64,000 nucleotides of DNA from Schistocerca nitens (GCF_023898315.1 NC_064621.1:537251383-537315382), one strand, 5' to 3'. Numbered from the stretch's first letter, positions 24,093-34,350 are shown. The notes: generated from the letters alone by a model not told the origin. Numbers and translations: made by a program.

Positions 24093-24551
24093 CACTTTAA
24101 AATGCAACAGATCTACTAAAGAGACTGCTTACACTACACTGGTCCGTCCTATTCTGGAGTATTGCTGTGGATGTGGGGGTGGAGGACATCTAAGCGGTTC
24201 AGTGAAGAGCAGGTCGTTTTGTATCGCCGTGAAACAGGTGAGAGTGTGTGACTAACTGATGCGGCAGTCATTAAAACAAAGACATTTTTCGCTGCGGCAA
24301 AAACTTCTCGTGAAATTTCAGTCACCAAATTTGCCCTCATACTGTGAAACTAGTTTATTAGCCCGGCCTAGATAGAGAGAAATGATCATCGTAATAAAAC
24401 AAGAGAAACCAGAGCTAGCACGGGAATGTTTAAGTGTTCGTTTTCCCGCGCGCTGTTTAAGAGTGAAACTATACAGAAACAGCTAGAAAGTGGTTCGATG
24501 AAGCTTCTGCACGCATATCATTGTGAATTGCAGGGTAATGCTGCAGATGTA
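24093..24551 (+). pseudogene. 3' end of a CR1/jockey-type LINE
   Basis: RSTKETAYTTLVRPILEYCC, then RAGRFVSP-like and LLVKFQSPNLPSYC segments match the C-terminus of the element at 15480-17282. It ends GCAGATGTA, the same GATGTA tail. It lies head to head with the preceding minus-strand relic. Decayed. Confidence 0.75.
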
Positions 24552-24722
24552 AAAAAATGGCTCTGAGCACTATGGGACTCAACTGCTGTGGTCATAAGTC
24601 CCCTAGAACTTAGAACTACTTAAACCTAACTAACCTAAGGACAGCACACAACACCGAGCCATCACGAGGCAGAGAAAATCCCTGACCCCGCCGGGAATCG
24701 AACCCGGGAACCCGGGCGTGGG
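24552..24722 (-). mobile_element. SINE family B, 5'-truncated
   Basis: The minus strand has GGGTTCCCGGGTTCGATTCC, GGCGGGGTCAGGGATTTTCT, CTGCCTCGTGATGG and then the family A body and tail. The start of the tRNA head is missing. Perfect 12-bp duplications GCTGCAGATGTA (24540-24551, 24723-24734) show it inserted into a LINE 3' tail, and that this shortened form is what integrated. Confidence 0.9.
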
Positions 24723-24879
24723 GCTGCAGATGTAGATTCCCTACTTACAGCCACGTTTGTATCATCTGAAAACAAAATAACCGTGGCATCTGGTAATGTG
24801 CCTGGTGAAAGGTCAATGACATGCACAAGAAGGACGCAATAAGTCAGTGGAAACAGTGAAAACCTTAAAACAGCTACTG

Positions 24880-25150
24880 CAGCCGATTCACGAAAGAAGT
24901 GCCTTATAAAATAACCGTACAAAAACAGAAAATTGGTGCAGGAACTGACAGCTGATATCGAACGTAAATAAATGTTGATAAATTGCAGATAAATAGGCGA
25001 AAGGGTACATTACAGTTTGATTACACCTTTAGCAAAATCTCGCGACTGTACGGTATCTAGGAGTATGCAACCAAAGAGACCTGAAGTGAAATGGCCACAA
25101 AAGACTATCTGTAAAAGAAACAGCTTGCAGACTGAGGTTCATTGGAAGAA
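24880..25150 (+). pseudogene. Non-LTR RT fragment
   Basis: Segments near INVDKLQINRRKG and RLSVKETACRLRFIGRII resemble the same RT region as 4070-4262. Stops and frameshifts. Low-resolution relic. Confidence 0.5.
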
Positions 25151-25154
25151 TTAT

Positions 25155-25300
25155 AAAGAAATGTAATTCTTCCAGGACTTCGCGGTAAATGATAACAGCC
25201 AAACAGTTGCAGGTTAAAGATTTACTGAAATCCTTGACCATGGTTTCGGTATATCTAAACATACCTTCATCAGAAACAAAAATACACCTGAACAGGAAGA
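25155..25300 (+). repeat. Penelope-associated repeat, copy 1
   Basis: It contains GATAACAGCCAAACAGTTGC, GGTTTCGGTATATCTAAAC and ACCTTCATCAGA. An inverted copy lies at 27565-27735, where it runs into GIY-YIG-like coding. It is probably part of the same Penelope-like element family. Confidence 0.6.
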
Positions 25301-25489
25301 CACCTTCATTAGCAAAAAACTCAGCACCATAACAGAGAATGAAGAAAACACTTATAGCTTTAAGTAACCGTGAAAATTACCACAGTACTACAAGCACAAA
25401 AACTTTTAGTCACTTACTAAAATCAGATCTTGCAGTGGAGATACATAAAACAATCGTCCCAAAGGCGTCGTCAGTAGTTAAAATTAAAA

Positions 25490-25689
25490 ATAATGGTTAA
25501 AATGGCTCTGAGCACTATGGGACTTAACTTCTGAGGTCATCAGTCACCTAGAACTTAGAACTACTTAAAACTAACTAATCTAAGGACATCACACACATCC
25601 ATACCCGAGGCAGGATTCGAACCTGCGACCGTAGCGGTCGCGCGGTTCCAGACTGTAGCGCCTAGAACCGCTCGGCCACTCTGGCCGGC
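25490..25689 (-). mobile_element. tRNA-derived SINE, family A
   Basis: Complete copy from tail to head (GGCCAGAGTGGCCGAGCGG on the minus strand). Flanks TAAAATTAAAA and TAAAATTGAAA (25479-25489, 25690-25700) are the target duplication. Confidence 0.92.
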
Positions 25690-25779
25690 TAAAATTGAAA
25701 TATCACCTCCATCTGTACAGCATAATTAGGAAGAGAAGGCTGATACGAACACGGCATATTATCAGCACTTATTCTGTGA

Positions 25780-26280
25780 ACTAGCGTGAAGAGGGTGCGC
25801 AAGCCCTAGGGCAGGCAGTTACACCGAGAGAGGGCACTAGTGGTATGCGCAAGACACTCTCGCACATTACAACCGAGGGATACATACTCCTGCGCATCAA
25901 AATTTTAAGGGTTGTGATAATTCAAACCCTACGTCTTAATAAATAAAATATATTAGCACCATTTAAACACCTACATACAACAGAAAATATAAAACCAATT
26001 TGCCTGTGTCCTAGTGTCAAATAGGTGAATCTTGCGCTAAGGAACACATCTAACGAGAGAGGACATAAGTAATGTGCGCAAGAATCTCACACAAATTAAA
26101 GACTAGGACACATACTATCTAAAACAAACAAAATGTTGTTGTAAACCGAAACCATCTTTCGTCGTGAATAAAAAACATAAAAGAATCATTTAAACCACAC
26201 ATACACATCAGAAACCACGAACAACAAAGATCAAAAATACGTACAATCCCAACAAGATAGGAAAAGAGTATCTGACGAGC
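25780..26280 (+). repeat. Diverged tandem repeat, about 240-bp period
   Basis: CGAGAGAGGGCACTAG, ATGCGCAAGA, CTCGCACATTA and GATACATACT at 25825-25890 recur in order as CGAGAGAGGACATAAG, TGTGCGCAAGA, CTCACACAAATTA and GACACATACT at about 26055-26120. The AT-rich remainder also aligns. Possibly the repeated ends of a Penelope-like or other element. Confidence 0.5.
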
Positions 26281-26375
26281 ATCAACAGGCCAGAAAACTA
26301 GTTTCTAGTCAGCCAGACTATATTACGTTTGAGCAAGGAGGGGTCTTAAACCATGCAAAAAGTTTTTGTTTCTAA

Positions 26376-27327
26376 CAAGGGAACCTCCCCACCGCAACAC
26401 CCTCAGATTTAGTTATAAGTCGGCACGGTGGACAGGCCTTGAAAAACTGAACACAGATCAATCGAGAAAACAGGAAGACGTTGTGTGGAACTACGAAAAA
26501 ATAAGCAAAATACACAAACTGAGTAGTCTATGCGTAAGATAGGCAACATCAAGGCTGATATGAGCTCAGCAGCGCCGTGGTCCCGTGGTTAGCATGAGCA
26601 GGTGCGGAACGAGAGGTCCTTGGTTCAAGTCTTCCCTCCAGTGAAACGTTTAATTTTTATTTTCAGTTTATGTGACACACTCTTATGTTTTCATTACTTT
26701 TTTGGGAGTGATTATCACATCCACAAGAAAACCGAAATCGGGTAATGTAGAAGAATCTTCTTACCCATTCGCCAAGTGTACAAGTTAGGTGGGTCGACAA
26801 CATATTACTGTCGTGTGACGCACATGCCGTCATCAGTGCCGTATAGAATATATCAGACGCGTTTTCCTGTGGAGGAATCGGTTGACCTATGACCTTGCGA
26901 TCAAATATTTTCGGTTCCCATTGGAGAGGCACGTCCTTTCGTCTACTAATCTCACGGTTTACCGGTGCGGTCGCAAAACACAGACACTAAACTTATTAAA
27001 GTGAACAGAGACGTCAATGAACGAATGGACAGATCATAATTTTGCGAAAATAAACTTTTCACTGGAGGGAAGACTTGAACCAAGGACCTTTCGCTCCGCA
27101 GTTGCTCACGCTAACCACGGGACCACGGCGCTCCTGAGCAGAAGTTAGCCTTGATGTTGCCTATCCTACGCATGGACTACTCAGTTTGTATATTTTGCTT
27201 ATTTTTTCATAGTTCCACACAACTTCTTCCTGTTTTCTCGCTTGATCTGTGTTCAGTTTTTCAAGACCTATCCAGTGTGCCAACTTATATCTAAATCTGA
27301 GGGGGGTGCGATGGGGAGGTTCCCTTG
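26376..27327. mobile_element. Long-TIR element carrying tRNA-like arms
   Basis: Left arm 26376-26650 and right arm about 27055-27327 are inverted repeats starting CAAGGGAACCTCCCCA and ending TGGGGAGGTTCCCTTG. TAA lies on each side (26373-26375 region and 27328-27330), as in PIF/Harbinger elements. Each arm holds a tRNA-like block: GTGGTCCCGTGGTTAGCATG and B box TTGGTTCAAGTCTTCCCTCC on the left, and their reverse complements on the right. The centre has an 89-codon minus-strand ORF without a known domain. Non-autonomous. Confidence 0.8.
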
Positions 27328-27329
27328 TA

Positions 27330-27735
27330 AGTTGCACCTGTTCCTTAAAAATAAATCCATCTTTTGAGATAGATATTTGAAAATTTCTAATTCCTCGAAC
27401 AGGTCCAGTTTGTAACCCTTACTCACTTCGTGTAGCAATTCTACGTCATGCAGTTTACGTGGTGTATGGTGTAAGAGCAATAGATGTTCAGCGAACGTGG
27501 AATAGTACACGTGTTCCCCATTTTTACCTTGCATGTGTTCTTTATATCTTACTCTGATGGGTCTATCTTCCTGTTCAGGTGTATTTTTGAATCTGATGAA
27601 GGTATATTTAGATATACCGAAACCGTCGTCAAGGAATTCAGTATATCTTTATCCTGCAACTGTTTGGTTGTTATCGTTAACCATGAAGACTTTCAACAGT
27701 TGCTGCTGCAGCCATGTTTAAAATTTTGATTGTTC
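27330..27735 (-). pseudogene. Penelope-like element, endonuclease C-terminus
   Basis: On the minus strand PEQEDRPIRVRYKEHMQG, then STFAEHLLLLHHTPRK and GYKLDLFEELEIFKYL. The Arg-x-KEH, STFAEHLL and LEELEI series is that of the GIY-YIG endonuclease C-terminus of Penelope-like retroelements. No RT domain was found nearby. The long-TIR element abuts its 3' side. Confidence 0.6.
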
Positions 27736-28028
27736 CAGGACTCGTTCGACTGATTCTTAAATGGCCTATTACTCGTCGGCCTTGCACTCGTACCAGACAC
27801 GATTAAAACTCGAGACAGGGAATGTGTAAAGAAGAGTTACGCGTTTTGCTACCGAGTCGTTTAGTAAGCAGAGAGCACCGCGGAAATGCTCCAGTGGCAG
27901 AAGCTACAAGAAAGACTCTGAGACGTTTCCTGTTGAAGTTCCTACACCGTAGTCCTAACAAGAGTTGAGAAACTGCCTGTCGGCTTTCACCACCGGATCT
28001 TTAGCCGACATTTGTTCAAAGATTTTTT

Positions 28029-28083
28029 TGACGTTTTTACGTTTCTTGACGTTTTGACGTTTCTTGACATTTTGACAGCGTCA
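28029..28083 (+). repeat. Short tandem repeat TTGACGTTT
   Basis: Several imperfect copies of TTGACGTTTTTACGTTTC and TTGACGTTTTGACGTTTC in a row. Confidence 0.75.
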
Positions 28084-28121
28084 AAACATCACCCTCCATT
28101 GCTGATGACGGACTGAAGTTG

Positions 28122-28312
28122 GCCGGCTGGAGTGGCCCAGCGGTTCTAGGCGCTACAGTCTGGAGCCGCACGACCGTTACGGTCGCAGGATCGAATCCTG
28201 CCTCGGGCACGGATGTGTGTGATGTCCTTAGGTCAGTTAGGTTTAAGTAGTTTTAAGTCTAGGGGACTGATGACCTCAGAAGTTAAGTCCCATAGTGCTC
28301 AGAGCCATGTGA
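28122..28312 (+). mobile_element. tRNA-derived SINE, family A
   Basis: Complete copy with B box GGATCGAATCC and hairpin GGGACT...AGTCCC at 28263-28291. Flanks ACGGACTGAAGTTG and ACGGACTGAAATTG (28108-28121, 28313-28326). Confidence 0.92.
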
Positions 28313-28346
28313 ACGGACTGAAATTGAGCTCGTCGTCAAGGGGTTA

Positions 28347-29520
28347 TACTCCCTAACGCGCCAAAGAAACTGGTATAGATATGCGTATTCAGATATAGAG
28401 ATATGCAAAAAGGCAAAATACGCCGCTTTGGTCGGCAACGCCTGTATAAGACAACAAGTGTCTGGCGCAGTTGTTACATCGGGTACTGCTGCTGCAATGG
28501 CAGGTTATCTAGGTTTAAGTGAAGTCACTCGTGGCGTTCTAGCGGGCACACGGGCGATGGGATACAGCGTTTCCGAGGTAGCGATGAAGTGAGGATTTTC
28601 CCGTACGACCATTTCACGAGTGTACTCTGGATATCAGGAATCCCGTAAAACGTCAAATCTTCGACATCGCTGCGGCCGTAAAAGATCCTGCAAGAACGGG
28701 ACCAACGATGACAAGAAAATCGTCCAACGTGACAGAAGTGCAACACTTCCGCAAATTGCTGCAGATTTCAGTGCTGGGCCATCAACAAGTGTCAGCGTGC
28801 GAACCATTCGACGAAACATCATCGATATGGGCTTTCGGAGCCGAAGGCTCACCCCGTCAACACCGACATTGAACTGTAGATGACTGGAAACATGTTTCGT
28901 TGTCGGACGCTCCTCGTTTCAAATTGTATCGATCCGATGGACGTGTAATGGTATGGAGTCAACCTCATAGATCCGTGGACCCTGTATGTCAGTAGGGGAT
29001 TGTTCAAGGTGCTGGAGGCTCTGTTATTGTGCCGAGCGTGTGCAGTTGGAGTGATATGGGACTCCTGATACGTCTAGATACGACTCTGACAGGTGACATG
29101 TACGTAAGCATCCTGTCTAATCACCTGCATCCATTCATGTCCATTGTGCATTCCGGAGGACTAGGGCAATTCCAGCAGGATAATGCGACAACCTACACCT
29201 CCAAAATTCTTACAGTGTTGCTCCAGGAACACTCTCATTAGTTAAAACACTTCCACTGGCCACCAAACTCCCCAGACATTAACATTATTAAACATATCTG
29301 GGATGCCTTGCAACCTGCTGTTCAGAAGAGATCTCCACCCCCTCGTACTCTTACGGTTCTGTGGACATCCATGCAGTATTCATGGTGTCAATTGCCTCCA
29401 GCACTACTTCAGACATCAGTCGAGTCCATGACACGTCATGTTGCGGCACTTCTGCGTGCTCGCAGGGGCCCTACATGATATTAGGCAGGTTTACCAGTTT
29501 CTTTGGCTCCTGGGTCCATA
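28347..29520 (+). mobile_element. Tc1-like transposon, decayed (same family as 51551)
   Basis: Left end CGCGCCAAAGAAACTGGTAT and right end, reversed, GAGCCAAAGAAACTGGTAAA are inverted repeats matching the copy at 51551-52702. TA is present at both ends. Length 1,174 bp. Confidence 0.82.
28567..29478 (+). pseudogene. Tc1-like transposase, pseudogene
   Basis: HTH region GYSVSEVAMK then stop, FSRTTISRVYSGYQESRK; LPQIAADFSAGPSTSVSVRT (28620-28883); later WSDMGLLIRLDTTLTGDMYV and FQQDNATTYTSK (catalytic Asp, 29029-29241). The position of the final Glu reads NIIKHIWD, so Glu is Lys; the sister copy at 51551 keeps Glu. Ends RRGPT and stop at 29476-29478. Several stops and shifts. Confidence 0.82.
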
Positions 29521-29925
29521 GCACCTACGTCCGAGGGTCTTTCCTTGGTCATTACCGTTCCGATTATTCCATTGTTATCTGTAATTGTTTCCCGCTGCAG
29601 CATGGGACTCTTGGTTCAGTTTATTTTGAGGCTTTCTTCTTTCTTGTTGAAACCATTATCATGCTTACGAATTGCAATTACTTTCCTGAAGGGCGATGCC
29701 TGGCAGCTCTTCTCGATATCAAAAATCTGCGTGTTGGGGAATTAAATTACATCGTCGGTCTGACAGTGCATGCTTCGCCAAGGCAGATTTATCCACCAGT
29801 CCCAGACTGCAATATAGTTTATGCACAACGATCCTGGTATTGATCGAATGTCCAGTCATTCCAACACAGACTTTTCCACGGTAGGCTACGCGGTGGACTC
29901 CTGACATTGCCACTGTGTTCATTTT
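29521..29925 (-). pseudogene. Penelope-like GIY-YIG endonuclease relic
   Basis: The minus strand from 29922 reads GVHRVAYRGKVCVGMTGHSI, NTRIVVHKLYCSLGLVDKSA and LAKHAL. This is the order of the GIY-YIG domain of Penelope-like elements: the core Tyr-Val-Gly strand, the NTR Arg, the H-K helix and the Ser-Ala-x-x-H-L motif. The protein stops at HADF. A transposon end (29520) borders it on the left. Confidence 0.65.
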
Positions 29926-30326
29926 TTCCTGTGCCGATCACAGACACTCTTATCTTCCAGGTCGGTTTTTCAACTAATCTTTACGCTACGCAGAGAAAGA
30001 TCGTACCCGACATTTCTTCTTCCAAAATACAGTACGTTAGATAAATTACACCTCTCAGAAAGGCAACCGACAGGTTTTCTCCTTGTACACCATTCGTGAA
30101 TGGGAGAGGGAATGGTGGGAGAGAATGACAGAGAGATATCAGAAGAACTCTCTCTCTGACACATCATTAAGGTGATCTGCGCATTGTATACTATCTGATA
30201 TGATGTATCACGACACCTTCACGTAATGTCGAAATGACCACTACATAATAAGAGATGCCGAAACCCCAGTATAAAAGGAGCATTGCGGGGAGTATTGCGT
30301 TGTGCTAGAGAAGCAGTAACAGCAGA
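29926..30326. other. Spacer
   Basis: It contains GAGAGAATGACAGAGAGATA and other purine-rich sequence at 30100-30170 and a TATA-like TATAAAAGG at 30271. No gene recognised. Confidence 0.35.
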
Positions 30327-30950
30327 ATGGACAAGTCAAGACTGACTTCGAACGTGCACTAGTCATTGCATGTCATAGACATAACAAATCTATCAGGAAG
30401 ATTTAAAGATTTCTAAAGCCGCCCAGGTCGACTGTAGGTGATGTGATTGACATCATGTGGAAACGCGAAGGAACAGCCAGAGAATTAAATCAAAATCAGG
30501 CAGACATAATTTACTGGTGGGTTCAAATGGTTCAAATGGCAGGATTCGAACCTGCCAGCGTAGCAGCCGCGCGCGGGTCCGGACTGAAGCACCTAGAACA
30601 GCTTGGCCACAGCGGCCGGCTTACTGATGGGTGAGGACGGCATTGCGGAGGGTGGTTGAAAACAATCGCTTGAAATCAGCGGAAGTAATCGCTCGTGGGT
30701 CAACAGAGCTACCATCTAGCACAGACTCTGTGCATAGAGTTAAAAAGAACAGGGTTCAATGGTCGCGCAAGTCCTCATAAACCACAAAATTGAGATGATT
30801 ACAAGCGACGCTGGAGGTGGCTTATGACTGAAAACGAATGACTTACAGTGAAAAATCACTTTACATACGGTGGCAATCCGATAAAAGTGTTTGGGTTTGG
30901 CGGAATCCTGGAGAACTTCACTTGGCAACATGTTAAATTCCAAAAGTAAA
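30327..30950 (+). pseudogene. Tc1-like transposase N-terminal half, pseudogene
   Basis: Translation from ATG at 30327 starts MDKSRLTSN; later pieces include TALRRVVENNRLKSAEVIAR and LYIRWQSDKSVWVWRNPGEL (near 30860-30920), an order seen in Tc1 transposases between the HTH and the core. A TATA-like TATAAAAGG is about 56 bases upstream. A deleted SINE copy interrupts it at 30522-30620. Confidence 0.55.
30522..30620 (-). mobile_element. SINE family A, head-plus-tail remnant
   Basis: Only the end GGTTCAAATGG and the tRNA-like head (minus strand GGCCGCTGTGGCCAAGCTG, B box GGTTCGAATCC) are present, with the whole body lost. Flanks TTACTGGTGGG and TTACTGATGGG (30511-30521, 30621-30631) are intact. 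Confidence 0.85.
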
Positions 30951-30959
30951 TGAATTCAC

Positions 30960-31560
30960 TCTGGTTATCGGGGCCGAATTCGAAACGGGACTCATCAATG
31001 AAATAACTCTATTACAATCAATGAGATTACAGCCAGAAAACGTGTCCGGAAACGCCCCAGTGGGACACCAACATGATTGTCCCTCGCCATAAGGTGCGAC
31101 AAAAATGACTGATGTTCTGGGGAGCCAATTCTTTTCGTAGCAGGATACCTCTGGTTGTCAGTCGTGGAAACCTTACAGCACAGCGATAAGTCGACGATGT
31201 TCTGCGTCTCATTTTGTTGACCCTGATGGCAAGCCATCCTGCTCTTATATTTCTGCAAGATAACGCCGGCACATTGCGAGAATTACTACTGTAAGTCTTC
31301 GTGCTTACCAAACCCTACCTTGACCAACAATTTCTCTGGATCTCTCCCCAGTTGGCAATGCTTCGAGCAGGGCCCTCCAGCCAGCTTAGGATCTTGGCGA
31401 TATAACGCTCCAGCTGGACAGCATTTGGCATCCAAAATGTCTATCAATCAATGCCACGTTGAATAATTTCTTTTATGACGGCAGACAAGGGTCAACGCAT
31501 TATTGACTTGCACAATTTGTGAAGCTCTTACTCTTGAAGAAATGATGCAGCTTTTCTGAA
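30960..31560. pseudogene. Tc1-like transposase core with internal inversion
   Basis: 30960-31090 codes on the minus strand for the first-Asp region (similar to 17820-17890), whereas 31090-31560 reads on the plus strand: MFWGANSFRSRIPLVV, NLTAQR stop VDDVLRLI, LIFLQDNAGTLREL (catalytic Asp). Together these are two parts of one Tc1-type protein in opposite orientation. Related to the family at 17340-18265. Confidence 0.6.
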
Positions 31561-32822
31561 AGTGTAATCATTTATTCGTCTGCACATTGCTGTGATCTCA
31601 GACAATTTAAAAACTTAATTGACAGTCATATCAAAAAGAGAATTACTCGAAGGTGCCGTAAGTGCCTTGCCTCTCAGTTGTACATGACAAATAGCACAAC
31701 TAACAGGATATTTGGAGAATATGACGCCACTTTAAACCGGAGGCCACTCGTCATTTAGGCAACCAGTCCCCACAGAGAGACTACAGCAGGCGCCAAGACG
31801 CTAAGAGGACAATGTCAAATAATACTGAGAAAATATTTGACTGATTTACGTAATGTTAATGTACAACAACAGAATTAATCTAACATTAAGGCAGTCACAT
31901 GTAAATAGAATTTTCGCCAAAAGAGAGTACAACCGGGCAATACAGCATGAGTGCACGTGATAGAGAGCTTCTTAGTGGCCACAATGAAAGGTCGTGTGCA
32001 ACCTGATCAATTATGCTTGATATAAAAGGGGCCATTACCAGCAGAGAGAAGGTTCGCTAATCAATTGCAGTACGGAGCTGTCAGTGGATGGAGTGGCGGC
32101 GCCGACGTAGCAGCAGATGAAGACTTAAATTCTTCAGCCACGAGAATCTGGTGGAAAGACACTGGGGAGACGTAACAACTGCGAGATAAGCACTCATTGA
32201 CATTTCTTGGATCAGTATTGAACAGAGAATGCTTGTCTCTGTCTCAATGACTAATACACCAGCGTTTCAGTATATGACAAGACCAAGCTATAGCTGACGA
32301 CTTGTTTCCTGTACTGCAAAGTCAAGTGGCCACATAGTAATACCGAAAGAGAACGTGTGTAACTAAGAGCACTCGGCTCTAATTCATTTCGATAGTTGAC
32401 TGACTATATAGTAACGGGTAGTACATTTAACTCCTCACCTACACTAATTCTCTATAGTCTCACTTGTATCTGACATCTCAATAAAAGTGTTACATCAAAG
32501 TAATAACTTACAACTTCTGCAGAATCCATCAGCAACATTGCTCCTTTATAGCCGAAATTTCGAGGTTACCAAACTCCCAATCAAACAAGGAGATTCTGTC
32601 TTCCTCTCGTCTCCTTTATGAAGGTTGTGAAGGCTGAATACTGTCTCCGGAAAGCACCCCGATGTCACCATCGTCCTGATTGGTGAACAGTACCACCTGT
32701 GCCGGGACGCGGCAGTTGGTTAGTCAGTTGGTTGCGTGTTCCATTGATCAATCGCACGGTACGGTAGCCGTTATGATGTGCAACGTGTCAAGTGCACAAG
32801 AAGGAGACATATGAAACGAGGT

Positions 32823-32828
<6 letters not shown>
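31561..32828. other. Unrecognised; possible solo LTR
   Basis: TATAAAAGG at 32021 and AATAAAAG at 32481 are spaced like the promoter and polyadenylation signals of an LTR, but I could not fix TG...CA ends or a target duplication. No coding seen. Confidence 0.3.

Positions 32829-32885
<57 letters not shown>
32829..32885 (+). repeat. (TA)n microsatellite
   Basis: About 57 bases of TA, directly followed by the Tc1-like copy 1. The array continues at 34304-34349, so it was split by the insertion. Confidence 0.95.
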
Positions 32886-32886
<1 letters not shown>

Positions 32887-34302
32887 TCCTGGAAATGGAA
32901 AAAAGAACACATTGACACCGGTGTGTCAGACCCACCATACTTGCTCCGGACACTGCGAGAGGGCTGTACAAGCAATGATCACACGCACGGCACAGCGGAC
33001 ACACCAGGACCCGCGGTGTTGGCCGTCGAATGGCGCTAGCTGCGCAGCATTTGTGCACCGCCGCCGTCAGTGTCAGCCAGTTTGCCGTGGCATACGGAGC
33101 TCCATCGCAGTCTTTAACACTGGTAGCATGCCGCGACAGCGTGGACGTGAACCGTATGTGCAGTTGACGGACTTTGAGCGAGGGCGTATAGTGGGCATGC
33201 GGGAGGCCGGGTGGACGTACCGCCGAATTGCTCAACACGTGGGGCGTGAGGTCTCCACAGTACATCGATGTTGTCGCCAGTGGTCGGCGGAAGGTGCACG
33301 TGCCCGTCGACCTGGGACCGGACCGCAGCGACGCACGGATGCACGCCAAGACCGTAGGATCCTACGCAGTGCCGTAGGGGACTGCACCGCCACTTCCCAG
33401 CAAATTAGGGACACTGTTGCTCCTGGGGTATCGGCAAGGACCATTCGCAACCGTCTCCATGAAGCTGGGCTACGGTCCCGCACACCGTTAGGCCGTCTTC
33501 CGCTCACGCCCCAACATCGTGCAGCCCGCCTCCAGTGGTGTCGCGACAGGCGTGAATGGAGGGACGAATGGAGACGTGTCGTCTTCAGCGATGAGAGTCG
33601 CTCCTGCCTTGGTGCCAATGATGGTCGTATGCGTGTTAGGCGCCGTGCAGGTGAGCGCCACAATCAGGACTGCATACGACCGAGGCACACAGGGCCAACA
33701 CCCGGCATCATGGTGTGGGGAGCGATCTCCTACACTGGCCGTACACCACTGGTGATCGTCGAGGGGACACTGAATAGTGCACGGTACATCCAAACCGTCA
33801 TCGAACCCATCGTTCTACCATTCCTAGACCGGCAAGGGAACTTGCTGTTCCAACAGGACAAGGCACGTCCGCATGTATCCCGTGCCACCCAACGTGCTCT
33901 AGAAGGTGTAAGTCAAGTACCCTGGCCAGCAAGATCTCTGGATCTGTCCCCCATTGAGCATGTTTGGGACTGGATGAAGCGTCGTCTCACGCGGTCTGCA
34001 CGTCCAGCACGAACGCTGGTCCAACTGAGGCGCCAGGTGGAAATGGCATGGCAAGCCGTTCCACAGGACTACATCCAGCATCTCTACGATCGTCTCCATG
34101 GGAGAATAGCAGCCTGCATTGCTGCGAAAGGTGGATATACACTGTACTAGTGCCGACATTGTGCATGCTCTGTTGCCTGTGTCTATGTGCCTGTGGTTCT
34201 GTCAGTGTGATCATGTGATGTATCTGACCCCAGGAATGTGTCAATAAAGTTTCCCCTTCCTGGGACAATGAATTCACGGTGTTCTTATTTCAATTTCCAG
34301 GA

Positions 34303-34303
<1 letters not shown>
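32886..34303 (+). mobile_element. Young Tc1-like transposon, copy 1
   Basis: Ends CTCCTGGAAATGGAAAAAAG and, reversed, CTCCTGGAAATTGAAATAAG are terminal inverted repeats. Length 1,418 bp, identical to copies 2 (34518-35935) and 3 (42112-43529). It sits inside a TA array. It carries a full-length transposase and an AATAAA near 34243. Confidence 0.96.
33128..34150 (+). CDS. Tc1-like transposase, 340 aa, open
   Basis: The start MPRQRGREP is chosen because the same Met opens all three copies and upstream codons read through the TA repeat. The HTH DNA-binding region covers about residues 10-110 (TYRRIAQHVGREVSTVHRCC). The DDE core has VVFSDES (D155), GIMVWGAISYTGRTPLV, FQQDKARPH (D244) and SPIEHVWDW (E277). 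I count 32 residues from D244 to E277, two fewer than the usual 34. Compared with copy 3 it differs at F159S, W171R and N245K; the last is next to a catalytic Asp, so activity is doubtful although the frame is intact. Confidence 0.9.
   Translation: MPRQRGREPYVQLTDFERGRIVGMREAGWTYRRIAQHVGREVSTVHRCCRQWSAEGARARRPGTGPQRRTDARQDRRILRSAVGDCTATSQQIRDTVAPGVSARTIRNRLHEAGLRSRTPLGRLPLTPQHRAARLQWCRDRREWRDEWRRVVFSDESRSCLGANDGRMRVRRRAGERHNQDCIRPRHTGPTPGIMVWGAISYTGRTPLVIVEGTLNSARYIQTVIEPIVLPFLDRQGNLLFQQDKARPHVSRATQRALEGVSQVPWPARSLDLSPIEHVWDWMKRRLTRSARPARTLVQLRRQVEMAWQAVPQDYIQHLYDRLHGRIAACIAAKGGYTLY

Positions 34304-34349
<46 letters not shown>
34304..34349 (+). repeat. (TA)n microsatellite, right half
   Basis: Continuation of the array split by Tc1 copy 1. 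It also abuts the 3' end of the minus-strand LINE. Confidence 0.95.

Positions 34350-34350
<1 letters not shown>

Noticed and set aside
26575-26640. Possible functional tRNA gene
   Set aside because: The A- and B-box-like motifs lie inside an element arm and recur inverted in the other arm. No acceptor stem closes the fold.
30271-30279. TATAAAAGG as a host promoter
   Set aside because: It lies just upstream of a Tc1 transposase relic, so at most it is a transposon promoter.
32792-33127. N-terminal 112-codon extension of the copy 1 transposase
   Set aside because: It translates the TA repeat and the element's 5' UTR. The Met at 33128 opens the frame in all three copies.
33232-33663. Opposite-strand ORF of 143 codons inside the Tc1-like transposase, repeated in the other copies
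   Set aside because: It is a shadow of the GC-rich transposase gene. It recurs only because the copies are nearly identical.
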